Part shown: positions 1 through 8,510 of the stretch, in pieces | Layout: each line of letters begins with the position of its first letter | Numbering within the stretch: the first letter of the stretch is position 1 | Made by a program: the position numbers and the translations under genes | Source: CAVPDE01 sp964580575 | Lineage (GTDB): Bacteria; Desulfobacterota; DSM-4660; Desulfatiglandales; HGW-15 | DNA: 64,000 nucleotides | Assembly: GCA_964580575.1 (NCBI GenBank) | Contig: CAZOLJ010000001.1 | Coordinates: forward strand, 57,268 to 121,267 | Direction of reading: 5' to 3' | The notes under the pieces: model-generated | Database searches by the model: none | Told to the model about the DNA's origin: nothing | Seen by the model: only the letters and a program-made list of their open reading frames with translations

Positions 1-2238
1 CCCTTTTCTCTTTGCTTCGATCAGGGCCTGACGGGTGTCTTCAATCCCGTAGTCTCCGTTGTACCCATCGTAATCGTCCGGTTTGCCGTCGCTCAGAGTA
101 ATCAGCAAACGGGTTCTGGACTCCACGCCGCTCAGAAGATTGGTCAAGTGCCGAATCGGAGGACCCAACCGCGTATACTCCAGGGCCCTGAGGTTCGCCA
201 CACGGCGCTTGACCGTGTCTCCATAAGGCTCATCAAATCCTTTGATGCGGAAAAGCTCGCACCGCCTCCGGGTTCTTCCTGAAAAACCGTAGATCGCGAA
301 ACGGTCCTGCAGCACCTGCATCGCTTCGCTCAGGATGAGGAGCGCCGTGCGCTCCATATCGTTGATCCAGCCGCTCGTGGAGCCGCTGAGGTCGATCAGG
401 AACGCCGCGGCAATATCACGATTGTTTCGCCTGAGGCGGACAAAAACTTTCTCCGAAGGGTGGAGGCCTGCCGCCCTGTCGCTAAAGGCTTCCACCGCAG
501 CGTCCAGATCCACATTGTCCCCGTCCTTTTGCCGCCGGAGCAAGGTCTGCCCCATCCTGATGCGCTCAAACTGGCGCTTGATCTGCCTGATCATGCCCCG
601 GTATTGAGCCAGAGTCTTCTCGGCAAACTGGAGACTCCCCGAAGGTGCCGTTGTCTCTCTCAGCACGGCCCAACGCTTTCGGTAGCCCTGCCTGCGGTGA
701 TCCCACTCGTCGAGGACATGAATGTTCTCCCCCTGTTCAGGAAGCACATACCCGGTTCCCTGGGCGTGTTCAGGAAGCACGTCCTCGGCGGGTCTGTACA
801 GAGAGCGGAAAAAGTGTCCCGACATGTCGTCACTCATGGCTAGATAGGAGCTGGGGATCGAGCCCAGGTCCTCATAGATCTCCTCGATGAGTCTACGAAT
901 CGCTTCAGGAATGGGTGCCGGATTCCCGTCGAGCAGAAGATCGTTTAGCATAAAGCTGGGAAACTCCAGCTGTTGCGGGGTCTTGCTTCCCAGGGGCTCG
1001 GGCTCGGTGGCAGGAACTTCAATCCGCACTTCCTGCGGCTCGGGCAGATCACAAACCAGTTTGGCGAGTTCGTTACGGAACTTGAGACGCGTCGACGTTC
1101 GTCTTTTCCTTCTGCCCCGCTCCGCTTCGTCGGGCCGGAGTTCGCCAATGTAGAGCGCCTTTTCGAGCCTCTGATAGGGCTCCGGGAGGGGATGAAAAAG
1201 AGAGTAGGCTTGTGCCACCACCTCGGCCACCTCCTCCACTCTCTTTCCTGGTTCTCTGCAGGTCACCAGCAGATCGCGAACCCTTTGCGCGGTTTCATGA
1301 ATGGGAGACTCTGCCCCCCTGCGGTGATCTCCTGAGAGCAGATCCCGGGCAGCGTGCTCCATCACCTGGCTTCGGGGAGCCAGGGATTGAGAACTCTTCT
1401 GCCAGCGTCCCAATTCCTTCTTCATGTTACACAGGTCTCGATAGAGACCCGGCAGGTTGTCCTCCAACCATCTCTCGATTCTCAAGGTGTCCCCGAGGAG
1501 GAAGAGGTCTCCGGCTAATGTCGGATTCGGGAAAAGATGAAGGAAACAGGCAAGGTCAGAAGGTAAGTTGGGAGGAACGGCCTGGCGATATTCTCCCTTG
1601 AGCTGGAGGGCGAGCCCTTTCAATTTGTTCATGTCGAGGAAATAAGTCCCCAGCCTGATCTGAGCAAATTTGTGGGTCACCATGATTTTGTAGAGGGAAA
1701 AGTTCAATCCCTCATGGGAATGCAGAAAAATGCGGTCAGGCACATAGATGGTCTCAATATCCGTGTAGTGGACACTCCCCTCCTGAAGCGAGAGATCGTC
1801 CCTTCCCAGGGCGTGAAGGTAATGGAGCAGCACGCCGTAAACATCCCGGAAGGCCACGCCTCTTCCCCAGTGTCGCTGGAAAGCAGGGTGGCTGTCCAAC
1901 CCCAGCACAAAGTCCCTCGCCGACTCCAGACCATGCGAGTCATAGAGGTCGAGCGCAATGCTGACCCATTTCCCCAGATCTTCAACGGGAATGCGCTGCA
2001 AAAGCGGCGGGAACTTGAGGAGAAAGTGGAACGTCAGTTCCGGTTGAACATTCGCGAGGGTTCTGGCATGATCAAAAATTGCCCGCCGCAGATCCTCCGT
2101 GACCCCGTCCAACACCCGATCCAGGCCCAATTGTTCCAGGTCCTCTTCGTAGTAGATTCGCGAACTGGTGTAGAAAGGAATGGGGAAGAGGGCGAGAATT
2201 TCGTTGTTCGGGTTCTTTCTGTTCGTGACGTAGGCCAT
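1..2238 (-). CDS. vWA-domain protein of the CbbO/NorD type (C-terminus beyond window)
   Basis: Reading the minus strand from the ATG at 2238 gives 746 residues without a stop, running off the window start. The first ~550 residues are helical and charged. A von Willebrand factor A domain begins near residue 615 with the MIDAS motif DLSGSTSG, and a later TLSDGKPDD motif near residue 720 matches the end of NorD/CbbO vWA domains, so perhaps 50-60 residues are missing. The start lies 2 nt after the stop of the AAA+ ATPase gene, the usual Q-O gene pair. In characterised systems (CbbQO, NorQD) the pair remodels a metalloenzyme: the vWA protein binds the target and the ATPase pulls. No RuBisCO or nitric oxide reductase gene lies in view, so the client is unknown. 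Confidence 0.85.
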   Translation of the reverse strand, partial: MAYVTNRKNPNNEILALFPIPFYTSSRIYYEEDLEQLGLDRVLDGVTEDLRRAIFDHARTLANVQPELTFHFLLKFPPLLQRIPVEDLGKWVSIALDLYDSHGLESARDFVLGLDSHPAFQRHWGRGVAFRDVYGVLLHYLHALGRDDLSLQEGSVHYTDIETIYVPDRIFLHSHEGLNFSLYKIMVTHKFAQIRLGTYFLDMNKLKGLALQLKGEYRQAVPPNLPSDLACFLHLFPNPTLAGDLFLLGDTLRIERWLEDNLPGLYRDLCNMKKELGRWQKSSQSLAPRSQVMEHAARDLLSGDHRRGAESPIHETAQRVRDLLVTCREPGKRVEEVAEVVAQAYSLFHPLPEPYQRLEKALYIGELRPDEAERGRRKRRTSTRLKFRNELAKLVCDLPEPQEVRIEVPATEPEPLGSKTPQQLEFPSFMLNDLLLDGNPAPIPEAIRRLIEEIYEDLGSIPSSYLAMSDDMSGHFFRSLYRPAEDVLPEHAQGTGYVLPEQGENIHVLDEWDHRRQGYRKRWAVLRETTAPSGSLQFAEKTLAQYRGMIRQIKRQFERIRMGQTLLRRQKDGDNVDLDAAVEAFSDRAAGLHPSEKVFVRLRRNNRDIAAAFLIDLSGSTSGWINDMERTALLILSEAMQVLQDRFAIYGFSGRTRRRCELFRIKGFDEPYGDTVKRRVANLRALEYTRLGPPIRHLTNLLSGVESRTRLLITLSDGKPDDYDGYNGDYGIEDTRQALIEAKRKG

Positions 2239-2240
2239 AA

Positions 2241-3053
2241 CTAGAACAGCGATGAGACCATTTCGCTCATTGAGATTTGCATTTCCTCATCATCCGTCAG
2301 GGTGTTGGTTATCGCCGCTCGACAGGCTTCGCGCGACTCAATGCCTAACTGGATCAGCTTCCCCGCGTGAATGAGGAGGCGTGTGCTCGCGCCCTCATCG
2401 AGCCCTCTTTCCTTCAGGTTGCGGGTCATGTGGCCGAGCTTAACCAACCGTCTTGCCAGATCCTGATCAACGCCCGATTCCTGGGACACGATCGCCGTCT
2501 CCGCGCCATCCTCCGGATACTTGAATTCCAGCGATACGAAACGCTGACGGGTGCTGGGTTTGAGATCCTTCATGATGCTCTGATACCCCGGATTGTAGGA
2601 AATGATCAGCATAAACTCCGGAGGAGCAGCCAGAATTTCACCCCTCTTTTCAATGGGCAAAATGCGCCGGTCATCCGCCAGAGGGTGAATCACGACCGTG
2701 GTGTCTTTCCGGGCTTCCACGATTTCATCCAGGTAGCACAGGGCCCCTGCTCTCACCGCACGCGTGAGGGAACCGTCCGTCCACACCGTGTCACTCCCCT
2801 GAATCAGGTAGCGACCCACAAGGTCACCGGCCGTCAGATCATCGTGGCAGGCCACGATCACCAGGGGTCTTCGCAGTTTCCATGCCATGTATTCCACGAA
2901 ACGAGTCTTGCCGCATCCTGTGGGCCCTTTGAGGAGCATGGGCAACTGCTTGGCGTAGGCCTGGGAGAAGACTTCCACTTCGTTGGAAGATGAAAGGTAG
3001 TAGGGCTCTTTTTCAATACGATACTCTTCAATGGCTTTTGTCGCGCTTTTCAT
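2241..3053 (-). CDS. MoxR-like AAA+ ATPase, CbbQ/NirQ/NorQ family
   Basis: 270 residues, the normal length for the CbbQ/NorQ family. Walker A is GPTGCGKT (residues 43-50), Walker B ends in CYLDE (to residue 110), and a sensor-like segment IISYNPGYQ is followed by the conserved STRQRFVSL region. The C-terminal ~80 residues match the CbbQ C-terminal domain. It is a cytosolic hexameric ATPase that works with the downstream vWA protein (2-nt gap, same operon) to activate or insert the cofactor of a client enzyme. Family membership is clear. Which subfamily (Cbb, Nor, Gvp or other) is not, because no client gene is in the window. Confidence 0.9.
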   Translation of the reverse strand: MKSATKAIEEYRIEKEPYYLSSSNEVEVFSQAYAKQLPMLLKGPTGCGKTRFVEYMAWKLRRPLVIVACHDDLTAGDLVGRYLIQGSDTVWTDGSLTRAVRAGALCYLDEIVEARKDTTVVIHPLADDRRILPIEKRGEILAAPPEFMLIISYNPGYQSIMKDLKPSTRQRFVSLEFKYPEDGAETAIVSQESGVDQDLARRLVKLGHMTRNLKERGLDEGASTRLLIHAGKLIQLGIESREACRAAITNTLTDDEEMQISMSEMVSSLF

Positions 3054-3167
3054 ATTTGCCTTAAGGCTCCTGACGGAACTCTTCCGTAATGGATGTTAGG
3101 AGCGATCCCTTTTCTGGGTTTTCCTTAACACGCAGTCAACGTCAAGCGTCCTTGATCCCAAAGATCA

Positions 3168-3197
3168 TTGACATTCTAGCTCGAGGCTAATTATAGT
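3168..3197 (+). promoter_or_regulatory. Predicted sigma-70 promoter for rfbB-rfbA
   Basis: A perfect -35 TTGACA (3168-3173), an 18-bp spacer and a -10 TATAGT (3192-3197) lie 24 bp before the rfbB ATG, within the 168-bp divergent spacer between the cbbQ-like gene and rfbB. Start of transcription would be near 3204. Confidence 0.6.
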
Positions 3198-3221
3198 CAA
3201 TCCCGAAAAGGCGAATCGCTC

Positions 3222-4304
3222 ATGAAAATACTCGTCACAGGCGGCTGCGGTTTCATCGGCAGCAATTTTTTGAGACATGTTCTCAAAAGGACAGACCACA
3301 TCGGGGTGATCAATCTCGACCTGCTCACCTATGCCGGCAATCTCGCCAATCTGGCCGATGTGCAAAAGGATTTTCCCGAAAGGTACCAATTCATTAAAGG
3401 CGATGTCTGCGACAAGGAGCTGGTCCGGCGGGTTTTCGAGACTTATCCTATCGACGGGGTGGTGCATTTTGCCGCTGAATCCCATGTGGATCGGAGCATC
3501 CTCGGCCCCGAGGCCTTTGTGCGCACCAACGTTTACGGCACCTTCAACCTTCTGGAGACATGCCGCCGATTCTGGCTTTCAAGCCCCGGGCCGTCCGCCC
3601 GGGCAAAGCGATTTCTCCACATTTCCACGGACGAGGTTTACGGTTCCCTTGGGAGCACGGGCTATTTCACGGAGCAAACTCCCTATGACCCTTCCAGCCC
3701 TTACTCGGCGAGCAAAGCAGCCTCTGATCATCTGGCAAGAGCCTATTTCCGAACTTACAGGCTCCCGACCCTCATCACCAACTGTTCGAACAACTACGGC
3801 CCCTTCCAGTTTCCCGAAAAGCTCATCCCTCTGATGATCCACAATGCCATGAAAGGTTTGGAACTTCCCGTGTACGGGGACGGCGGGAACGTGCGTGACT
3901 GGCTTCACGTGGAGGACCATTGCTCGGCTCTCCGGCTTGTTCTGGAAAAGGGGAAGCCTGGGGAAAACTACAATATCGGAGGCCGCTGCGAGAAAAAGAA
4001 CCTCGAACTCGTCCACTTCATCTGTGATTTTCTGGATAAGCGGTTGGGCTTACTCCATGGGCAACCCAGACGAACCCTCATCCGCTTTGTGACCGACAGG
4101 CCGGGGCATGACAGACGCTATGCCATGGATGCGTCGAAGATCACAAAGGAGCTGGGATGGAGGCCTTTGGCCGCTTTTGAGGAGGGTCTTCGGCAAACCA
4201 TTGAATGGTACCTTGCCAATCCCGAATGGGTAAAAGGGATTCTGGATGGATCGTACATGGACTATTACGACAAGCAATATGGAGAACGGCTGCATGGGCA
4301 TTAA
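3222..4304 (+). CDS. rfbB: dTDP-glucose 4,6-dehydratase
   Basis: 360 residues, typical for RmlB. The enzyme oxidises dTDP-glucose at C4 and eliminates water to give dTDP-4-keto-6-deoxyglucose, the branch point to rhamnose and other deoxysugars. Seen: the Rossmann GGCGFIGS motif at residues 7-14, HFAAESHVDRS, the STDEVYG segment with the active-site Asp-Glu pair typical of dehydratases, and the YSASK catalytic motif at about residues 161-165. It overlaps rfbA by 11 nt. rfbC and rfbD are not in the window, so the final dTDP sugar cannot be named. Confidence 0.95.
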   Translation: MKILVTGGCGFIGSNFLRHVLKRTDHIGVINLDLLTYAGNLANLADVQKDFPERYQFIKGDVCDKELVRRVFETYPIDGVVHFAAESHVDRSILGPEAFVRTNVYGTFNLLETCRRFWLSSPGPSARAKRFLHISTDEVYGSLGSTGYFTEQTPYDPSSPYSASKAASDHLARAYFRTYRLPTLITNCSNNYGPFQFPEKLIPLMIHNAMKGLELPVYGDGGNVRDWLHVEDHCSALRLVLEKGKPGENYNIGGRCEKKNLELVHFICDFLDKRLGLLHGQPRRTLIRFVTDRPGHDRRYAMDASKITKELGWRPLAAFEEGLRQTIEWYLANPEWVKGILDGSYMDYYDKQYGERLHGH

Positions 4305-5187
4305 CCAGAACGTACGAGGCATTGCGCTGGCAGGGGGACAGGCCACCCGTCTTTATCCTGCGACCAAGGTGATCTCCAAACAGCTGCTCCCGATCTACGA
4401 CAAGCCCATGATCTACTACCCCCTTTCCGTTCTCATGCTGGCCGGCATCCGGGAGATCATGATCATCTCCACTCCCGCGGATTTGCCGGCTTATGAGCGA
4501 CTGCTGGGAGATGGTCGCCAGCTGGGCCTGAGTTTTCACTACCGGGAGCAGGCCAAGCCGGAAGGCCTTGCCCAGGCCTTTCTCCTGGCCAAGGACTTCA
4601 TTGCCGGTCATCCCTCATGCCTCATCCTCGGAGACAACATTTTTTACGGCGACAGTCTCGGAGAAAGCTTCCGGAAACTCAGGAATCTGGAAAAAGGAGC
4701 GACCATCTTCGCCTACTGGGTGAAAGATCCGGAAAGATATGGTGTCGTGGTCTTTGATCCCGACGGGGCGCCGAAAGAACTTATGGAGAAACCCTCCTCC
4801 CCTGTCTCGAATTGGGCTGTGACGGGCCTCTATTTCTACGACGAGCACGTGGCCGAGTATGCGGCAACATTGAAGCCTTCTGAGAGAGGAGAACTGGAGA
4901 TAACAGATCTCAACCGCATTTACCTCCAAAAGAACGCTCTCCACGTTGAAAAGCTTGGCCGTGGCATTGCCTGGCTGGACACGGGAACTCACGAATCCTT
5001 CCTTCAAGCTACGAACTTCATCCAGATCATCGAGCAACGCCAGGGCCTCAAGATCGCCTGTCTTGAGGAGATCGCCTTTCGCATGGGGTACATCTCCAAA
5101 CAAATGCTTGAGGAAGTAGCCCAGTCCATGCGAAACAGCACCTACGGCGATTATCTCCTGCGCCTCCTCAAAGAAAGGGAAGGATAG
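4294..5187 (+). CDS. rfbA: Glucose-1-phosphate thymidylyltransferase
   Basis: 297 residues, the usual RmlA length. It makes dTDP-glucose from dTTP and glucose-1-phosphate, feeding rfbB just upstream. The N-terminal nucleotide-binding loop reads LAGGQATRLYP, followed by KQLLPIYDKPMIYYPLS; LGDNIFYG and the GIAWLDTGTH segment are further hallmarks. The ATG at 4294 is chosen over in-frame ATGs at 4246 and 4279 because GGAG lies about 9 nt upstream and the protein then begins just before the conserved loop. Translation is probably coupled to rfbB through the 11-nt overlap. Confidence 0.95.
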   Translation: MGINQNVRGIALAGGQATRLYPATKVISKQLLPIYDKPMIYYPLSVLMLAGIREIMIISTPADLPAYERLLGDGRQLGLSFHYREQAKPEGLAQAFLLAKDFIAGHPSCLILGDNIFYGDSLGESFRKLRNLEKGATIFAYWVKDPERYGVVVFDPDGAPKELMEKPSSPVSNWAVTGLYFYDEHVAEYAATLKPSERGELEITDLNRIYLQKNALHVEKLGRGIAWLDTGTHESFLQATNFIQIIEQRQGLKIACLEEIAFRMGYISKQMLEEVAQSMRNSTYGDYLLRLLKEREG

Positions 5188-5194
5188 GAAGAAG

Positions 5195-5320
5195 CTGAAT
5201 CCCAATGACCGTCTTCCTTTCTTTCAAGCCCTAATATGCCTTCTCGTGTTTGGACTACGTCTGAGGCTTTACCCTCCGGACCGCGAGGCCTTGGGCCCTT
5301 TAGCCCAAAGAGGCTTATGA
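5195..5320 (+). pseudogene. Remnant of the N-terminus of a membrane glycosyltransferase
   Basis: Between rfbA and the GT-C gene an open frame encodes a hydrophobic segment FQALICLLVFGLRLRLYPP followed by DREALGPLAQRGL and a stop. It resembles the first membrane segment of the next gene (LACILVFGLYLRIG), at both protein and DNA level. Its stop TGA overlaps the next ATG as ATGA, as if a full gene once stood here and lost its body. There is no good start codon; CTG at 5195 is the first candidate. It could be a small translated leader instead. Confidence 0.4.
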
Positions 5321-6672
5321 CACAAATCCCCACGAGATCGTCCTGGGTGACCCTTTTTGTTCTCGCGTGCATCTTGGTCTTCGGACTCTATTTGAGGATC
5401 GGAGCGGCCACGGGGACGGTCGTGATCAACCCCTTGAGGGCTGATGCAGCGGACTACTTCGTGTATTCCTACAATCTTCGCTACAAACACACCTATTCCC
5501 GGGAGACGGGCAAGATGGAAGATCTCCACTCACCTGTCCGGCCGGATAGCCTTCGCTCCCCCGGATACCCTTTGTTCCTCGCCTTGTTCATCGACGGCCT
5601 CTCCGTGGACTCGTTCGTTCACAAAGTGGTCACTGCCCAAGCGGTCCTGAGTTCCATCGCCATCCTCGTGGCCTTCCTGCTTTTCAGGAGCTTTCTGTCC
5701 CATGTTTGGGCTCTAGCCGCTTCTCTGCTCGTTGCCGTAAGCCCTCACCTCATCGTGGCGAACAGCTACATCCTTACCGAAGCCCTCTTCTGTTTCACGC
5801 TGACCGTGACGGTCTGGCTGACCGGCTTTCTCCGTTCTAAGCCGTCCTGGTGGCTGACACTTGGTCTAGGACTCCTCATGGGTCTCGCCAGCCTGGTCAG
5901 GCCGAGCCTTCAGTTTTTCCCTCTTCTTTTCGCTTTTTTCCTCGTCTTTCAATTCGGTTGGCGCAGAGGGGGCAAACTGGCCGCGACGGCCCTAATAGGG
6001 TTCTCATTGTCGCTTTCACCCTGGATCATTCGGAACATGCACATTTTGGGCGTTTCGGGCGACAAAACGCTCATGATCAATTTTCTGCATCACGGCATGT
6101 ACCCCGACTTCACCTACGACAACGTCAAGGAAAGCAGAGGATTCCCCTATCGCTACGATCCCAGATCCTCTGAGATCAGCCGCGACCTCCCATCTGTTCT
6201 GAGGGAAATCTCGAACCGGTTCGAAAAAGATCCCATCACGCATCTTCACTGGTTTCTTGTCGGAAAACCCGTTGCCTTCTGGTCTTGGAACACGGTTCAA
6301 GGCGTAGGAGACGCCTTTGTCTATCCTGTGTCCCGGTCCCCCTACTTCCATGCCCCCTTTTTCAAGTGGAGCCACCACCTCATGCACGCCCTGCATTGGC
6401 CGCTAGTCATCCTCGCCTTATTCGGCACCCTGGTGGTCTGGTTACCCTTGTCAAGGATAGGCATAGAGGACGGCGCTGTCCTCACTGCAAGGGTTACATC
6501 GCTTTTGCTGATTTACTACACGGCGCTCCATGTCATCGGTGCCCCATTTCCCAGGTACTCTATACCCCTTCGCCCCTTTCTTTACGGCCTCGCCTTTTTT
6601 CCTCCGTACCTTCTGACCTTCGCCCTGACAGGCCATTTCCGCGATCGAGTCAAGCAATTTCCATCTTCATGA
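5317..6672 (+). CDS. GT-C membrane glycosyltransferase (ArnT/PMT-like, GT39/GT83 style)
   Basis: 451 residues with roughly ten hydrophobic segments. The first membrane helix (residues ~10-28) is followed by an acidic loop, LRADAADYF, where GT-C enzymes carry their catalytic Asp, and then RSPGYPLFLALF, a signature of the PMT-like family. It should transfer a sugar from a polyprenyl-phosphate donor on the periplasmic side. The ATG at 5317 is preferred over an in-frame ATG at 5236 because AAAGAGG precedes it and it forms an ATGA overlap with the upstream remnant frame. Acceptor and sugar are unknown. Confidence 0.8.
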   Translation: MTQIPTRSSWVTLFVLACILVFGLYLRIGAATGTVVINPLRADAADYFVYSYNLRYKHTYSRETGKMEDLHSPVRPDSLRSPGYPLFLALFIDGLSVDSFVHKVVTAQAVLSSIAILVAFLLFRSFLSHVWALAASLLVAVSPHLIVANSYILTEALFCFTLTVTVWLTGFLRSKPSWWLTLGLGLLMGLASLVRPSLQFFPLLFAFFLVFQFGWRRGGKLAATALIGFSLSLSPWIIRNMHILGVSGDKTLMINFLHHGMYPDFTYDNVKESRGFPYRYDPRSSEISRDLPSVLREISNRFEKDPITHLHWFLVGKPVAFWSWNTVQGVGDAFVYPVSRSPYFHAPFFKWSHHLMHALHWPLVILALFGTLVVWLPLSRIGIEDGAVLTARVTSLLLIYYTALHVIGAPFPRYSIPLRPFLYGLAFFPPYLLTFALTGHFRDRVKQFPSS

Positions 6673-6706
6673 TCTACCCGGCTGGGAGATTCGAGTTAAG
6701 AGTCGC

Positions 6707-6746
6707 TTGACAAAAAGTAATATTTCGAGTAATATCTCTACTCATG
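6707..6746 (+). promoter_or_regulatory. Strong sigma-70 promoter with operator-like repeats, near-leaderless start
   Basis: -35 TTGACA (6707-6712), exactly 17 bp, -10 TAATAT (6730-6735). The expected start of transcription (6741-6743) is only 1-3 nt before the ATG at 6744, and no Shine-Dalgarno is present, so the mRNA is probably leaderless. AGTAATAT is repeated directly at 6716-6723 and 6728-6735, and GAGTA/TACTC form an inverted repeat around the -10, a likely binding site for the encoded regulator. Confidence 0.65.
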
Positions 6747-7307
6747 AAAGAGCAGAGATCTGACAGCCTTTTCTCAGGGCTTATCTCTTCCAAGACCAGG
6801 ATCAAACTTCTGGTGCGCTTTTTCTTCAATCCTGCAATCAAATCCTATCTCAGGGAGCTGGCAAAAGAATTCAACCTGTCCACCAATGCAGTCCGCGAAG
6901 AACTGAACCAACTCACCAAAACCAACCTATTGAAATCAGAAAAAAATGGCCGAAATGTCTACTATACGGCCAACCCGGACCACCCTCTGTTCCCCGAACT
7001 GAAATCCATGGTCGGCAAGGTCATGGGACTGGATCAGGTCATTGACGGAATCGTCACACGGCTGGGGGACCTCGACCGCGCCTATCTTGTCGGCGATTAT
7101 GCCGAGGGCAAAGACACCGGCATCATAGACCTGATTCTGGTGGGAAACATCAATGACCATCACCTGGCTGATCTGAGCAAGAAAACTGAACGTTACACCA
7201 AGCGGAAAATCCGTTCACTGGTATTGAGCAACGAAGAGTACCAAGCGTTTCAACCCAAGCTGGACCGCATGCCGACACTGCTGATTTGGAAAAAGCAAGG
7301 GTGCTGA
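6744..7307 (+). CDS. Winged-helix regulator with nucleotidyltransferase-like domain
   Basis: 187 residues. Residues ~15-85 form an ArsR/MarR-like winged helix (SYLRELAKEFNLSTNAVREE is the recognition region, GRNVYYTANPDHP the wing). Residues ~100-185 resemble a MNT-type nucleotidyltransferase fold (YLVGDYAEGKDTGIIDLILV), but the usual Gly-Ser is Gly-Asp and the first Asp of the DxD pair is replaced by Ile, so it is probably a sensor rather than an enzyme. Similar proteins are found in envelope polysaccharide clusters. It has its own promoter with direct repeats over the -10, which suggests self-repression. Confidence 0.75.
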   Translation: MKEQRSDSLFSGLISSKTRIKLLVRFFFNPAIKSYLRELAKEFNLSTNAVREELNQLTKTNLLKSEKNGRNVYYTANPDHPLFPELKSMVGKVMGLDQVIDGIVTRLGDLDRAYLVGDYAEGKDTGIIDLILVGNINDHHLADLSKKTERYTKRKIRSLVLSNEEYQAFQPKLDRMPTLLIWKKQGC

Positions 7308-7332
7308 ACCTATCCTCGGTAGGTTAGACAAG

Positions 7333-8115
7333 ATGAACAGCAAAGGAAAACTCGCAACAAAGATTGCGGGTTTCAATAGACTCGTGAACTCTGAGCACAC
7401 TCTCTTTCGGTTCAATCTCCTGCGATGGATCGGCGGGATACTCGCGCCCAAATACCGATTCAAATGGCCTCAAATGGGGTGGTGGAATGATCCGGGATTT
7501 AACGAATACCTGATCCGATTTAACGAAATCGATGGCATGAATACCGATCGTCGCTGGATGCTGTATCAGCTGATGCGATTGGTCAGAAGTGTGCCAGGAG
7601 ACACTGCGGAGTGCGGCGTGTTCAATGGTGCGGGGTCCTACATCATTTGTAAAGTCAGTCAAGCCCAGGGGATGCACAAGCGAACCCATCATCTTTTCGA
7701 TTCTTTTGAAGGTTTATCAAAGCCCGCAGAGCTTGATGGAAAACACTGGAGAGAAGGAGATCTGTCCTGCCGTGTGGAAACCGTGGCTGAAAACCTGTCG
7801 GAATTCAGTGCCATCAACATTCATAAAGGCTGGATACCTCGGTGTTTCTCGGGTGTTGAGCGTGGAGACTTCTGCTTCGTTCACATCGACGTCGATTTGT
7901 ATCAACCTACCTTGGAGAGCATCGAGTTCTTCTATCCCCGGATGAATCAAGGGGGATTGATCCTCTGCGATGATTACGGATTTACCAGTTGTCCAGGAGC
8001 GACAAAGGCGATCAACGAGTTCTTGCAAGACAAGGAAGAAAAAATGATTTCCCTGTCAGGAGGTGGCGGTTTTCTTATCAAGGGAACCGAGACATACGGC
8101 CCCTTAGCGTTCTGA
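7333..8115 (+). CDS. TylF/MycF-type SAM-dependent methyltransferase
   Basis: 260 residues, the usual length for the TylF family (macrocin O-methyltransferase type), which methylates hydroxyls of sugars. Seen: the SAM-binding segment GDTAECGVFNGAGS (near residue 90), LFDSFEGL, and the metal-binding acidic motifs HIDVDLYQPT and LCDDYGF, both characteristic of this Mg-dependent family. It sits 25 nt after the regulator and probably modifies a sugar of the surface polysaccharide. The exact substrate is unknown. Confidence 0.85.
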   Translation: MNSKGKLATKIAGFNRLVNSEHTLFRFNLLRWIGGILAPKYRFKWPQMGWWNDPGFNEYLIRFNEIDGMNTDRRWMLYQLMRLVRSVPGDTAECGVFNGAGSYIICKVSQAQGMHKRTHHLFDSFEGLSKPAELDGKHWREGDLSCRVETVAENLSEFSAINIHKGWIPRCFSGVERGDFCFVHIDVDLYQPTLESIEFFYPRMNQGGLILCDDYGFTSCPGATKAINEFLQDKEEKMISLSGGGGFLIKGTETYGPLAF

Positions 8116-8280
8116 CCGAACGTGACTGTCTCGTCACGCGCCCCGACGGACGGCGATTCCGCTGCGGTTCGTTGCCGAGGATTCGCGTCGAGGTCGACCG
8201 GGGTGTCGATTTCGGGGTGATCGCACGGGAAGGGTCCATAGAAATGCCCGGATGCCGTATAGACCTCTTGAACCCTTTTC

Positions 8281-8411
8281 AGAATGAAGCTCCCCGCAGA
8301 GAGCTGCGGGGTATCTTGAGCGGAACGGCGGCAAAGCCTTTGGCAAAGGCCGATCCTCTCTGCAGTCCCGCGACCGCGGGACAGAGTATCCCGCCTGAGG
8401 CGGGCCCGCCT
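8281..8411. repeat. Cluster of four short palindromes in a 395-bp non-coding gap
   Basis: The gap 8116-8510 holds no credible gene. It contains CCCCGCAG/CTGCGGGG (8292-8311, 4-nt loop), GCCTTTGGCAAAGGC (8336-8350), GTCCCGCG/CGCGGGAC (8365-8382, 2-nt loop) and CCCGCC/GGCGGG (8390-8404), then another CCCGCC. Such runs are typical of REP-like intergenic repeats. The first hairpin could also stop or stabilise the upstream transcript, but no T tract follows. Confidence 0.6.
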
Positions 8412-8510
8412 GGCGAAGCCGAATGAAACGAGCGTTGAACACAGGGCGGCAGCCTGCTTCAATCCGATGAGAACGCGGCTTTGCAACCGTAGGGAGCTTA
8501 AGACTGCAAG

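Noticed and set aside
1672..2244. Plus-strand open frame of 190 codons over the left edge genes
   Set aside because: Shadow of the minus-strand vWA-domain gene, which has a continuous frame with MIDAS motif.
5236..5316. Upstream in-frame ATG as the start of the GT-C gene at 5317
   Set aside because: No Shine-Dalgarno, a non-homologous Pro/Gly/Ser-rich lead, and it overlaps the remnant frame; the 5317 ATG has AAAGAGG and an ATGA coupling.
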